This document shows positions 34,403-46,598 of a stretch of 64,000 nucleotides of DNA, one piece after another. Positions within the stretch are counted from its first letter, which is position 1. Every line of letters begins with the position of its first letter. The notes under the pieces are model-generated. The model ran no database searches. It was not told the DNA's origin and saw only the letters and a program-made list of their open reading frames with translations. Source of the stretch: Hypholoma sublateritium FD-334 SS-4 (taxonomy: Eukaryota; Basidiomycota; Agaricomycetes; Agaricales; Strophariaceae). Location: contig KN817588.1 of NCBI GenBank assembly GCA_000827495.1, positions 24,354 to 88,353 of the forward strand, in the 5' to 3' direction. Both the position numbers and the translations under genes were made by a program.

Positions 34403-37400
34403 TAGGAGTTAAACACGCGCTGATATGCCAACTCCTTCCTATTTTTTCTGTTGTTGCGGTGTAGGCAGCTCATAAGCGAGGCGTTGAAGCTATAGTAAGG
34501 GGAGTATCTCTCTATCGTACCTCCCTCTTTAGGGGTCAAGGGTATGGCATCAAACAGTCCAAAATGGGGTGTGCATTGGTGATAAAGCAACGCCTTACAT
34601 TAATGAAAAATACACGCCTTACATTGCATCTATCTCCTTAACTACTGAACAGTGTAGATAGTTGAAGCGAAGAGATAAGATAACAGGTGTGATAAGCAAT
34701 GATATTTCAAGGACACGGCGCGCGAGCGCTACACACGCGAGCAAAATATGTGATCTACTTCCTGGAGACAGGCCAAGCGCTTCAAAAAATCTCTTAGCAT
34801 GCGCACAATACATACGAATGCAATAGAACACGTACCCTAGCTTTCGGAAACGGTCTTGCAACGACCACAGAGATGTTCCGCGTAGCTCGCCTGCTCGGCC
34901 GGAGCAGTCTTGGGCGGCGACGTATTCGGGAAGGCGTTCGTCCAGCGTAAATTTCATGAGACCAAGGAATAGGCCCGCGCTTTTCTCGTTCGCGTAAACA
35001 CGAGAGATGACCAAGCGACGGGGTCCATGGGGAATCGAACTGTTTCGACAGGTGTTTGACGCGCGTTAGTGTGATCCGTGAGCAAACGAATGGACCTACA
35101 CAATTGCCAGATGGCCTGTGGATGCCGGCAGCTGCCACCGCATCCTATCTAAGGCGATCACCCCGCCAGAGAGGAGTTTTTTCTCTAGTTTGGAGTTGCA
35201 TATTCCCTTGCGTACGAGGATGGCGATCATTCCGATTTCGGTGAACTGGGTAAGAATAGTGCAGGAAGATGGAAGTGGATGTACTGAGGTGAGCCTGTGT
35301 GGATGAGAAAGACAGTGTGTGGGTTGCAGGTTTATATGCATCTGACTGCGAGAAAGGGACAAAGTTTAGTGGTCACTCTGTACAATTCAGGAAAATATAT
35401 AGCAATATATTTAATAGCTGTGCGCGCTTATTGATTTTACAAGGTCCTGCTTTGCGAGCGCCTATTTGTCAGAGGCTTGTGATCAAATAGAGCATCCACT
35501 TTCTTTGATAAATAATTAGCTTGTATCTCCACCAAGTGTTACATGCAGTGTTAGTGAAGCGATAATGGGGCAGGCGAGGACACCGTTGGTGTGCGCTTGG
35601 AACAGGATGTTGGCACGAAATGTGCGCGCTTAATACGCGGGGTTATGCGCGCACTGTTGTTGCCGAAACAGGGATATAAGCTCCGTGCCAAAGCCCCTCT
35701 ACATGGGCTGGGGAAGCGCATTGCCTTTGCATAGCACGATGCGCCACTTGAGGCCTCTGTCAAGCGTCTGAGCAGACAGTTTCTCGCCATTCTGCGTATG
35801 CGCCCATGGACCACGCCAGCGCAATGACGATACTCACGGCCTGGTCGCCGTATGCTTGGGCGGTATTTATTAATAGAATATAGTATTTAAATACTAGATT
35901 CTATCATCCGGAGAATATGGTAAGGAATAACCATATGATTGACAGACGGAATATGGTATTTTGGAACCAAGTAAGTTCTTAATAGAACGTGGTAATTAGA
36001 AACCATATGATTATGATCTCCTCTCTGCCCAAGCGGCGGAGAGGCTCTATACAGGCTTGGGGTGTGCATGCCAGGGATTGCCTGATCGACCCCCCAGTGT
36101 GCTGGGTGTATGCAACTAGCGTCGGCGCAGGCGCCTGCGCGCTTCTCACTGTAAAATTGCGCTATATGCTGAGCATGCGGGATCCTTTCACGCTTCCAGA
36201 GGTGATGAGAGAACGGCGCCATCTACCTTATTTTGTACAAACTTACGGATACGAAAGAGAGAGCTGTGCCTCAGCTGTCTGTATCTACAAATCATGCAGT
36301 AGTCCTCTCGTTATTCCGCGCGCATATATCTGAACCACGCCAACGTGCCACCGACGTTCCTCACGGCCGTGTTGCGGTATTTCTGTACCACCACTATATT
36401 TATTAATAGGATTACTATATTTGTACACAATATTTATTAATAGAATTCGGTATTCGAAGACCATATACTATTATCAAGCGAGTATCGTCCAGTAGAACCG
36501 TACCAACCTCAAAGAAATATGATATCTTCGAGCCAGATTTGACGTATATTTTACCGTCGACTGAAGTGCCGGAGGAAATATATACGGTTCCACGTACCTT
36601 GCAATGCGTGGAAATGTGCATACCAGGCACACAGACATGCCGCGCTCCAGTATGCGTGCGTCTGTGTGCGTCCACCGTAGTGAGCGATATTACTATGTTT
36701 AATGAGGAATCTGGTGTTCTGAAACTGTACATACTCATCATGCGCCAGCATGGCTGTGCCCGATAATGCTGATATGGGATACTAGTACCATATGTTATCT
36801 ATAGCACAAGAGGGTACATATATACCGTATCCCATTGAGTATATATGTAGTCCAAAAAAACTATCAAACGGATACAGTATATCTCTTCCTCTGTCCTTTT
36901 CTTCCCTATGTGTCTAGGACAAGCTAGGCACGCACGGAAGGATATCATAGAAGTTCTATTAATTGTATGCGTAAGTGGCGCTATGAGTCGATGCACGCTC
37001 AATACAAAGACGCCATTGTCCAGACATTATGAATGATAAGTTAGTACCGTACGTCATTTATGGTATAAAAATACTGTCACCTCATTTCGCCGCTATGAAA
37101 TTGACCTTCCATCATATACGGTAAATTAGAATAACCAAAAAAGCGCGACGGGCCAGCATTATTGAGCGAGCGCGCGCGTCAGGATGTCATACCAAGTGCA
37201 CAACCCCTACTAGCACTGCCGTGTACAGTACTATGGTAATTAAATGAGCGTGGAGCACACAGTGGAACAAAACATTCCGAATGCGCGGACTTGAGTATGG
37301 TTAAATAAAACTGTATGAACTCGGGCGCATATTATGGTTGGATTAAACTATGCAGAGTACTGCACTCACGGATTTAAGCATGGTTAGATAAGACCGTAAT

Positions 37401-37920
37401 ACGTGGGTCGGATACCATGGTTCGATTAAACAATACACGGCTTTGCATGTATATAATCAACTCAATTGGTTCGGTAACTGGTCTAGTCTGTCGGAAACTT
37501 CTCTCTGGGTGGGGACGGTCCCGGGGTCACGTGAGTGCCCGCCGTCACGCCAAACCGGGCTGGGACCGCCCTCCCTTGTCTCGGATGACTCAACCCTGGA
37601 CTGTCTCACCCGCCCCCCCTCGGCTCACGCCCGCCGCGCGTGCCGCGCGTTGTTTGCTCCGCCCGCCGTCGCTCACCGGATCCGATCGCTGACAAATCGC
37701 CCTTTTCGCCCTCAGATGGCTCTGCAACCCGGGCGCGCCCCGGCGCCCTGACGGCGGCGACGACGGCATCATCCTTGGCGGCGTCGCTTGCCCCTTTTGG
37801 CTCGAGCGTGCCACCGACGTCGCGCGTCACTGCAGTTTCACACGACTGCTGCTGCTCGCCGCTCTCGCCCTCCTCACCCTCGCAGTCACACACACAGCCC
37901 GGCGCTGTTCCCACCCAAAC
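34403..37920. other. AT-rich, repeat-bearing spacer
   Basis: Contains recurring ATTTATTAATAG-like phrases (about 35865-35885, 36397-36450), CATATGATT phrases near 35930-36010, and TATGGTTxxATxAAAC phrases at 37296-37435. A minus frame at 34619-35014 is open but unrecognised. GC content rises sharply after 37490, just before the SAP gene. Confidence 0.5.
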
Positions 37921-39676
37921 ATGTCGGATATCAGCATGGCCGACCCCGCTCCCGAAAACTCGCAGGTGCAAGCGGACGACCAGTCGACGGAAGCGGACGG
38001 AATGGGCGATAGGGGCCTGCCGTTTCCGAAGGTGGCGTACGGGAAGGTCGAAGTCCAGCATCTGGACATGTACGTGAACCGCGCGGTCTATTTAATTTTA
38101 TTTCACGGTATGCGAGACTAATTTTAGCCGTCGCTATCACAGTGACAGCGTGGACAAACCGACGCTGCAAGAATGGTGTCGTGCGTACGGATTATTGTGC
38201 ACAGGAACAAAGGACGTCTTGAAGGGTCGTCTGCGGGAGTTCAGCGGCCGACGTGACGAGTGGGACCGGTGAGCGCCTCTGTCAAAATAATATATTTCCA
38301 ATTTCTCTAAACCGGCGCTTCACCGGCGCCTCTCTACAGATTTGTTCCCAAGGCACGTCGCACACACCGTGGCGCCCAGTTGACAGGTGATCATCACCTT
38401 GCCGTTCGCAAAGCGACAAAGCAATCTGCGCGTCGTGCAGCCGACGTATTCGAGAATCGAGACGCGCATCCGCTACCGCACACGCCACTGGCCTTGCCGA
38501 CTCAAACTCCCGTGCAGACGGCAGCTCAGCGCGCTGCAATTCTTGATTGGGTGAGTTCTATTTTTCCCATATTAAATTTTAAATTAAATATCGCGGTTCA
38601 ATAAACCGTGTAGGCCGAGAGCGCGGCTCTCAAACATCCGTACATTAATAAAGAGGCTCGCGAGGCAGCGGCCAAGGCGCGTCTCACTTCGCGCAATGCT
38701 ACGATGCAGGTGAGTGTATATATACACTAATCAATATTCTAATCAATTTTTAAACATTTTTGTTAGGCCAACAATACTTTGTTAGAGCTCGCAAACACAA
38801 AGCTCAGTAATATCGAGGCTGGGATGTCCCTGATCGCAGCCTCAGCCTCGATGCAGCCAGTGGGCACTGCTTCAACTCATCAAGAAGCACCCGTGTCAAT
38901 GACGCCCATTCCCGCGGCTCCCATCCCGTCAAACAACGTTGCTGTTGGCGCCGGCGCCGATTATGCTCAGTGCGAACTCGTGAGTTTGACTCTCGCCCGT
39001 TCATCTTCTGCTCCCCTTCCACTGCGCTCTCTCGTTCTTGCCAATGGAATCCAGGTTGAATTTACCGCGGCAGACGTTCCGCCGCCTCCCTCCATGTCGT
39101 TCGCGCATGACATTCCACTGCTCAACTCCATGTGGGATGACACCTCTCCGCATTGGGGAAATTACTCTGTTCTAAATATATGCGGCGTGTACATCCCAAT
39201 TATCTACTGGAAACAGGTATATTCTCACTCTCCAAACGGCGGTGGCTCTGCGTGGAAACCGAAGCAGTGGCAATCGATCAAGAACAATTATTCCAAGTGG
39301 AAGGTAAGTCTAATATTTTTACCGTATCATTCATCTTGCAAATAGACTCATTGTCCATTTTAAATTAAAGCTTCTGGTTGCGCAATTCCGCAAAGGAACC
39401 CCAGACGACTTCTGGAGTGAATTCAAGGACAAAGACGGTAACAACATGAAGTATACGGCCATAAACCAATGTCTTCGGGAAATTCAAGCACAGGAGGACT
39501 CTGCGCTAGCGACCCGCGCACGTTCTGAATATCACGACACCTTTGCGGATCACTTTAGCTACAAAAAGGGCGGGATTATGTACGTGAAGACTAAAGATAA
39601 GGATATCGCTAAGCAATATCGATGTCTCATCAGTATAGCTGACTGCGGGGATGACGGAGATGACTCTGATGATTAA
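37921..39676 (+). CDS. SAP-domain protein partnered with a tyrosine recombinase
   Basis: The ATG at 37921 starts MSDISMADPAPENS. Exons are 37921-38069, 38128-38268, from 38340, then about 38613-38709, 38767-39303 and 39371-39676. The SAP motif (a helix-turn-helix that binds AT-rich DNA) reads KPTLQEWCRAYGLLCTGTKD then LKGRLREFS. A basic linker, a Pro/Ala-rich stretch and a C-terminal domain follow (KNNYSKWKLLVAQFRKGT, DDFWSEF, MKYTAINQCLREI). From general knowledge, this SAP plus KWK/FW arrangement recurs in Agaricomycete proteins, and I recall it near recombinase genes. Here it is convergent with the recombinase, 48 bp apart, so both may be one mobile unit. The frame is intact and ends in an acidic tail. 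Confidence 0.82.
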
Positions 39677-39724
39677 ATTATTTTTGGTGTCCTTTGGTAT
39701 TTACAAAAAGAAATAGTCTATTTC

Positions 39725-41479
39725 CTAAGCACAATGGCACGACCTCCCACAATGGAAACACCGCGTGGATGGAGCTCGGTTTGGATCAAAAAAATCTTCT
39801 CGCTTCTCTGTCGGATTGTCATTCCATGAAATGAGGTACTTCACTATAGTCAAATTAGAAAACTCAGTGCTCCAACCTCCCCAGTCGCAGATGCGACGTA
39901 AAGGCCAACACCGGTCAGAAGCCAGGTACTGGCAGCCACCACGACGGAAGGAGTGAGTTCCATATGGAGCAGGATCAATGCCTATATCAATCAAATTGTT
40001 CCGAAATACTTCAAGAAATTGTTGTGACATCTTTAAAAATAAATTGGTTGAGAATATTGACAATGCATATGATATTGTGAGCATACCATTGGTGAATTTC
40101 TCGCAGATACACGGTCACCAGAGACCATTCTTCGGAAGAGATAGCCTGTTGTAATTTTACTCTCACGTATCCACTCTGACATCGCGTGAACAGGACACAA
40201 ATAGGCCTCTTCATTGCCAAGCGCATGTAGAACAAAAGGCTTGATCTCTAACATATAATTAGCCTCGTGTGAGAAGGAGCTATTGATAGTGCTCACCTCC
40301 GAATTGATGGGTTTTCCGAAATGGCAATGTGAGAACAAGTTGAAACTTGTCCCCATCACGGATGAACTCCACATGCTCAACTTGGATTTTCAAGACTTCG
40401 TCCACATGAAGAAGACATAGAAAAGCAATTATATAAATTGCTTGCACAGCGCGTCGGTGAAGTGGGCCACCCCATTGGTGGATATTGGGTTTCTCTTGTC
40501 GTGATCCTGGCTTATATTCATGTATATCATAATTCTCGGGCAAATGATTATAATCATATAGTGCCTCGAGAATTTTCTGTGTATTTCTGTTCAGACAACA
40601 CAGAAAGCACAACATACAAGATGGGCACTTGCCGGAGTGATTGCTCTCGCACTTGTGGGTGCCTCTCCGCTTTGCACCTAAAATAGAATAGCATTAATAC
40701 AAATGCATCAAAATACTCTAATTTGTGACGTTGCTCACCTTACGTCGCCGTAGGCTTACCATGTACATAGCAACATCACTTGATAAAGAAGGATTGCCAA
40801 CTGGGGTTCCCGTTCTTGGTACGTTCCATGGGATGCGGCCAGCTTGGCATTTTCTTCCGAAGATGTATGTCATGCTAGCACGCATTTTCTGTGCGTGAGT
40901 GTAGGATGAGCGGGTGCCTACTGCCGGCTTCCCATCAAGTCCAATTGTGTCGCATCTAACCGTACATTTATAAATAATCATAATAGATAAAAATAATGAC
41001 ATACTCATTCATAATCCAGACGACGATGAGAAAGGGGGTGCTAGGAAGAGGTGTGGTTGAAATAAATTCATTGCGGGTCTTGATCAGATTTTTAGAAATT
41101 AGAAATGCGACGCAAGCCTCAGCCAATCTGAAGAAATGAGCTTGTTAAATTCAATCAAGCTACACGAGTGGAAAAATTACCGCAAGTATCCCATCTCTGT
41201 GGTATCAGTCACTCCTTTCGAGACGCCAGCAACTGTCTGTTCCAATTGTGATCTCGACAAATCAGCAGGGGTGTTAGCAGTGGGAATCGGCTTGCCATCA
41301 TCCGGCTCAGGCGGTGGATTGATGTCATCGTCTAACAAATCAGGCAAGGTCTCCTGTTCACCTTCAATATCTGCTTCGACATCGTCTGGCGACGGCCGGT
41401 CGGCTCTGTTTAAAAATGCTGTGAGACCGGCGTATTCTTTCTGAAAGAATTGAGGGTGGTAAGCTGCAAGAGAAGGCAT
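39725..41479 (-). mobile_element. Crypton-like tyrosine recombinase gene
   Basis: Cut-and-join DNA enzyme of Crypton-type elements. The ATG at 41479 starts MPSLAAYHPQFF. Exons are 41479-41181, 41127-41005, 40955-40760, from 40677, about 40570-40303, then exons to 39725. The core-binding domain includes GTRSSYTHAQKMRASMTYIF. The catalytic domain has GGPLHRRAVQAIYIIAFLCL, the box II motif THSFRRGG (H-x-x-R) and IVKYLISWND with the nucleophile Tyr. It ends in a Cys/His tail, CFHCGRSCHC. The box I Arg, expected in a CLLRVDEVLK context, is His here (CLLHVDEVLK), which could abolish activity. No stop or frameshift was seen. No TIR was found, as expected for Cryptons. Confidence 0.88.
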
Positions 41480-44400
41480 GTTTGTTTGGTGGATGGTTTT
41501 TCTTCAAGTGTTCTTGCCTGTATTTATATTTCTTTCCAGTATTAAAGTCAGCCCCACTGCGGCCAACATATTCCTTTCTATGTCAGCATTCAGAGACGAG
41601 GTCAACCTCTTTAATTTAAGTTGACAGCCTCCAACATGGCTTTAGTGCAGTAAAGTGCGGGACATAATAATTGTGGCACGCGCTTGATGTGCGCAAAAGA
41701 TTGTGCGCGATGCGCATAGCCCATGCGTGAGATAAAAATATAAATGACCATAGTCAATCGGAGCGGTACCCGTGCTGACGGTCACTCCGTAGGACCGTCG
41801 CTGATGATGTGGACTGCCCATTTTTTGTTGTGGGACTGTATTTCTGACGACCCCATAAGGCTAACGGGCCGTTGGACTGTCTCTCTGAGAGCCAGCCAGT
41901 GCTTCGTACGACCACCCAGTGCTTGCGTGTCACATTATGGCACATTAATATAGCATTTTGCAGGGTCGCGGATCATAGCAGTTCCCAGTGTCCGAAAAAT
42001 GCCTCGATGAATTCATGAGGCAGAACATGCCCTGCCACACGCACAGCATGCATGCCATTACCGGATATAAGTAACTACAAAGTGTGTGGGATGACCTCCT
42101 GGTCATCCCACATCTTCTACATACTAACTGGTTCCAACTCATCGACATGCTATTTTTACGGTGAGCGTTGACTTTACATTCGAGATAACGTACCACCACC
42201 ATCGTCACCCATGTATCCTCTGTCTCGTTCATAGACGAATATACGCTGGTCCTATCAAGCTTGGACCGATGCTCAGTGAGGCTGCGCAAGACGGCAGCCT
42301 TCCAGTACCTGCTAATTATATAAGAGGTACAGTTGTTTAAATTTTTGGGCGCCCAAATCCATATACGGCTCCATCTATACAATGTAATTTGTACAACATT
42401 CATTTTGTTTGTGCGCAGCGCGTAGGCCGTGGTGGTTATGTCAAAATTTCAATCAACGTAATCAATAGTTGTCACTCAAGGATAGAAATTGAAAGGAAGG
42501 AGGCGGGGAGGAGCAGGAACACGTTGCACCTCGTAGAAGAGATCGAAGGAAATGAATCTACCTGTAATAATCCGTCGCTAGTCATCTGAAATGACAAGCA
42601 CTGATGAACTACGGTTTAACGCAACACAGCATGCTGCATTATATGTTCGTACAGCATTGAACACCATTGCCCAGCAGACTATCTTCAGTCCACATAATGA
42701 ATACCCACGTCGTACCCATCGTTATGTTCAACTGCGACACGGATACCATTACCGGAGATGGTGCTTCAAGTTCTTCAATGCGGCCGATGCCTACACTTTC
42801 TATGATCACCGCCACCACCACGGTAGTGGGTCAACTCGATTTTCAGACTGACTTGCGCGGGCTACAGTGGACCTTGGACAGAAAAAACCGCTGTTCAACC
42901 GCCGACCGGGGTAACAGGCGCGACATCAAAATGGAAACTTTCTGGAAGGATGCCAACCCATACGGGAAATGGGAAATGAGGCGGCGTGAGGCAGTGGGCG
43001 ATCAGTTTCGACAGTGCGGTATATTCTTGCGCAGAGCACTCTCTTAAAAATAGCTACGTCGGCGGCGAGACCGGCCGACACTAAGCACCACAGTGTTCGC
43101 CTTTCCCTGCGCTTCGCACCGCCACTTGAAGCCTCTGCAACAAACACATTCACTGCCCGTAAATTATTGAATCGCATATAAATGGCACGCAGCAAGTGAA
43201 CTCCAACGGTCGCGCGAGAAAGACGCGTCCGAGAACGCTCTCTGAGTCGGGTGGAAGGAGGCAGAGCAGAACTACGCGCGGCAATGTGTATTGGGACGCG
43301 GACAACACTGCGTGTCTGGCCTGCGGTGTCTGGCACGCAAGGCTGTTATGGCGACGACGGGATGCATCTATGGGTAAATACGACGATGAGGAGGAAGACG
43401 AAGGCAGGGAAGGGGGGGGGAGAGACGGAGAGACAGAGGGGGCTAGTGACGTGTCCCTCTCTAGGTACGACTCCACCTTCGCGCTGAAGCTACTTTTACC
43501 CATTCGATAGCGCCTTCCTAGCCACAGAGAAAGAAAACCGCATCGCTGGCCAAAACGAGACTGGCGCCTCTTGATTCCATACGAATGACGGCACCCCTGC
43601 ATCATCTCTGGTCCTCGACATACCCGCCATACTACTCCACCTGGTCGCCCCTCACCCTGGCCATTGACAGAGAGCACGTTCTGAAGCTCTTCACCACAGC
43701 CGACAAATCGATCAACGCACGGCGTCGCAGCGTTGAATCCCCTCACCCCGACACGCCCACGGACTCGCGCGTCGTCCCCTTCCTTCGCCGCGGACGTTTG
43801 TCGCTGGCCCGCCAGGCCAGTTGCACGGCGCTCATCCCGTGAGGATGTCCTATCGTGGAGCATAAACACTGCCTCGCGCGGACTCGTACGGGCACTGGGT
43901 GCCTTTTCATGGGGCGGAAGCGGTGGAGCTCGTCTGCGCAGTGGCGGTGAGCGTCCGCCCGCCTCTGTGCGCTGGCAGGACCGCGAAACATGTCACGCTC
44001 CCCGCCCTCGTCTGTTGCATTCGCTGTTCCGCCTCAGCCGACATCGCGATACCCCCTACCGTCTCCTACGTCCGCTTACCGCCTCCGTCTATGTCTGCGT
44101 GCTCCACGGCTCTGTCGGCGCCGTCTTCAGTCACAGCGCACACTCGCCGTCGTCAGCATTAGCATGTAAGCCGGCGCGGCAAGTCCACGTGTGTCGGCGC
44201 CGCCGCAGCTCGCTGACTAGGACGACCCGCCTCCCCATTCCTTGCCACATCCCATCCGTAACGCCTGTCCCATCACCACCATCTATAGCCGTCCCTTCCG
44301 TCCCGTCCATCCCGCCACCTACATCTGTCCCGTCCATCACGACCTCCATATCCCCCCGACGCCAACCCCGTGCACGTCCTCGCCTACCGCGCTAGCTTGC

Positions 44401-45628
44401 CGCATTCTGCGCGCCCGTCGCTTTGCGTGTGCGCTCGCTCGGGGCTGTGATACTGTGTACGGTACGTGCACGGGGAATGGGGGAAACGGGGACGGAGGCG
44501 GGAGCGCCACGGTGCTGCTGCTGTTCCATTTGGAACGCACTCGCCTACACGTGCGGTTGCAAACACGCAGCTTCCACCGTCATCGACCAAGGCCAAGCGA
44601 AGCGCGTGCGTAAGCGCTACATCGTGGCGCAGGCGCGTGCAGCGCCGAGTCGGACGCTACGTAGGGCCTGTGCGGGTAGGATGGGTATGCGCGCGTCACA
44701 TCGCTCCCAGCGTGGCATCGAATCGACTTTCGCCTTACATTTGAACGCAGGATCGCCTCATTGCCGATTTTATGGCACGCGTTCCTCGGCGAACATCGGC
44801 GCCGCGGGATTTCTCGAATATCAATATCTCGCGGTAACTGGCTGTAACATATCCGACCCTGCCCACTCCGACCCAGCGCCCGGTGGTCATCCCATCCTGG
44901 CGTTCTGGACTGGAGAAGTGCAGGTGGGAATTTCGAAGTATGGGAACGTCTTCGATATGGGACTCCCTATTCGCTCTTCCATATAGCATTTCGTTCTCAT
45001 TTAGTCACGATCTTGGGCATTTATTAATCCTGTAGTGAAATCCTGTACAAGCCTGTACACTGCGAAAATGTTGCCCTTTTGAATTGATGACGCATAATAA
45101 TATATCCGATTCAGATCGCTGCAATCTGATCATCACAGACGCCCAGGAACAGCCAGGAACGCTCTCGACCGCGTGCTCCGGTAAATAAATAATGTCTGCC
45201 TCTTGAGTTGCCGCGGGTGGCATGGTCATCTCGCCACGCTATAAACCAGTCATGCTGACTTGAACTCGGATATAATGTTTAAATAATGCGCATTATAAAT
45301 ATTGTAATTGTATCTTGTAGACAGAGTGCATATGTATCTTCAGAACGGGAAAAACAGGACGTGGGCATGGATTATGAACGAGGCAGTTGGAACGAATATG
45401 ACGGCCATCGAAAATATGTTAAAAGAGTTATTCTTGTCACAAAAAAGATTTAAATAAAAGAACTCATGATGGCATGTAACTCGGTTGGACAGCAAGGGAA
45501 GACTTTCGGAAATATCTAGAAGAAGGACTGAGACATTTCGTAGGAAATGAATCTCAGGAATCTGTAAATACATCGAAAAAATTATGCCCGTCTCACAGAT
45601 CCAAAAGGAGCTCACGTTAAATTCGTCG
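41480..45628. other. Gene-poor stretch with GC-rich island
   Basis: 41480-43050 has scattered frames (e.g. 42591-42851, 42667-43047) without domains. 43190-44990 is GC-rich with overlapping frames on both strands. It includes a nearly pure purine tract at about 43381-43442 (GAGGAGGAAGACGAAGG and onward). No gene is supported. Confidence 0.5.
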
Positions 45629-46598
45629 TCAGGTATGTCCATTCCTCCTGGTTACTTTCTTCACCATGTTCCAGATATGTTCGATAATTGCACGGAGGGC
45701 GAAGGGGAGGTAAGGGTTTGCCTGATCGTCTACTTGAAGTCGCTTATCGTCAAAGCTGATCTCCATCACTGATCCATTCTCTGCACCTGACGTGAGGGTC
45801 GTTGATATCCCAGTCGACGACTCGGTGAACAGTAGGATACGCACACGGAGGGGAAATTGTTGGGTAAGTTTGAAAAGTGCATTGAGAACGCAAGTCTGAG
45901 TGAAATCATCGAGGTAGTCGTAACCATCCATTATGATCACCACTGGATGATTTTGGACATTTCCCGCACCCTCTGAAACAGGAAGAAATGGTGCGAGAGG
46001 CTGTAAAATCAGGGAATCAAGCTGGCGGGAAACGGAGCGCAGTAAGACGACCGGATCGTGTGCCACGATTGTTCCAATTTCTTCGCGTAATTTTGGAAAA
46101 GAAAGGCAAAGTTGATATGCGATCGTCGGAACGAACCGCGTCCGGACATCCTCGTTGTCAGGAACTCTGCCAACAAAATAGGTAGCAAGGGGTGCATGAT
46201 CCTGCTCTTGAAGATTTGCGACAGCGTGGGCAATTGTGTGTGTGAATAATGGCCCATGAACCCATAGTATGTGCTCCGCCACTTGTGAATCCTTAGTCCA
46301 GTCCATGGTGATCCGAAGAATGTCTTCGCATCGCGTGGGGAGACTTTCGTGGGTTTCATTCTGTTTGATTGAATCATGGAAGGCGTTTGTGTCAATGCTA
46401 CGGAAGAGGCGCTCCAGTCCTTCGCAAACATTAAGTAAATCCGAGAACAAGATACATAGCTCACGACGGACCACGTTGGATGTCATAGCTTCGGTACCCA
46501 TCCGATCTTTGGATATAATTGAAGCTCCCTCCATTTATGTTCACATTTCTACTTCCTGGAAGTATTCCAAAACATCTAGTGTTAAATGGAGTAGACAT
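45629..46598 (-). CDS. NACHT-like protein without P-loop, copy C
   Basis: Exon 1 is 46598-46472, starting MSTPFNTRCFGILPG with RNVNINGGSFNYI. Exon 2 is 46419-45629. The intron, 46420-46471, has a GTCCGT donor, an AAG acceptor and phase 1. The product is 305 aa with no stop. Walker A is replaced by WVHGPLFTHTIAHAVAN. The core has YFVGR, FVPTIAYQLCLSFP, HDPVVLLRSVSRQLDSLILQ, Walker B VVIIMDGYDYLDD (second acid kept, following acid not), and LLFTESS at sensor 1 without Arg. It ends RRNGHT. It is nearest to copy D over the whole length. There is no C-terminal repeat domain, unlike complete NLRs. The likely role, by inference, is a catalytically dead NLR-related regulator or adaptor in the cytosol. 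Confidence 0.88.

Noticed and set aside
37410..37435. GGTTCGATTAAAC as a tRNA B box
   Set aside because: No A box, acceptor stem or T-run terminator around it; it belongs to a local AT-rich repeated phrase.
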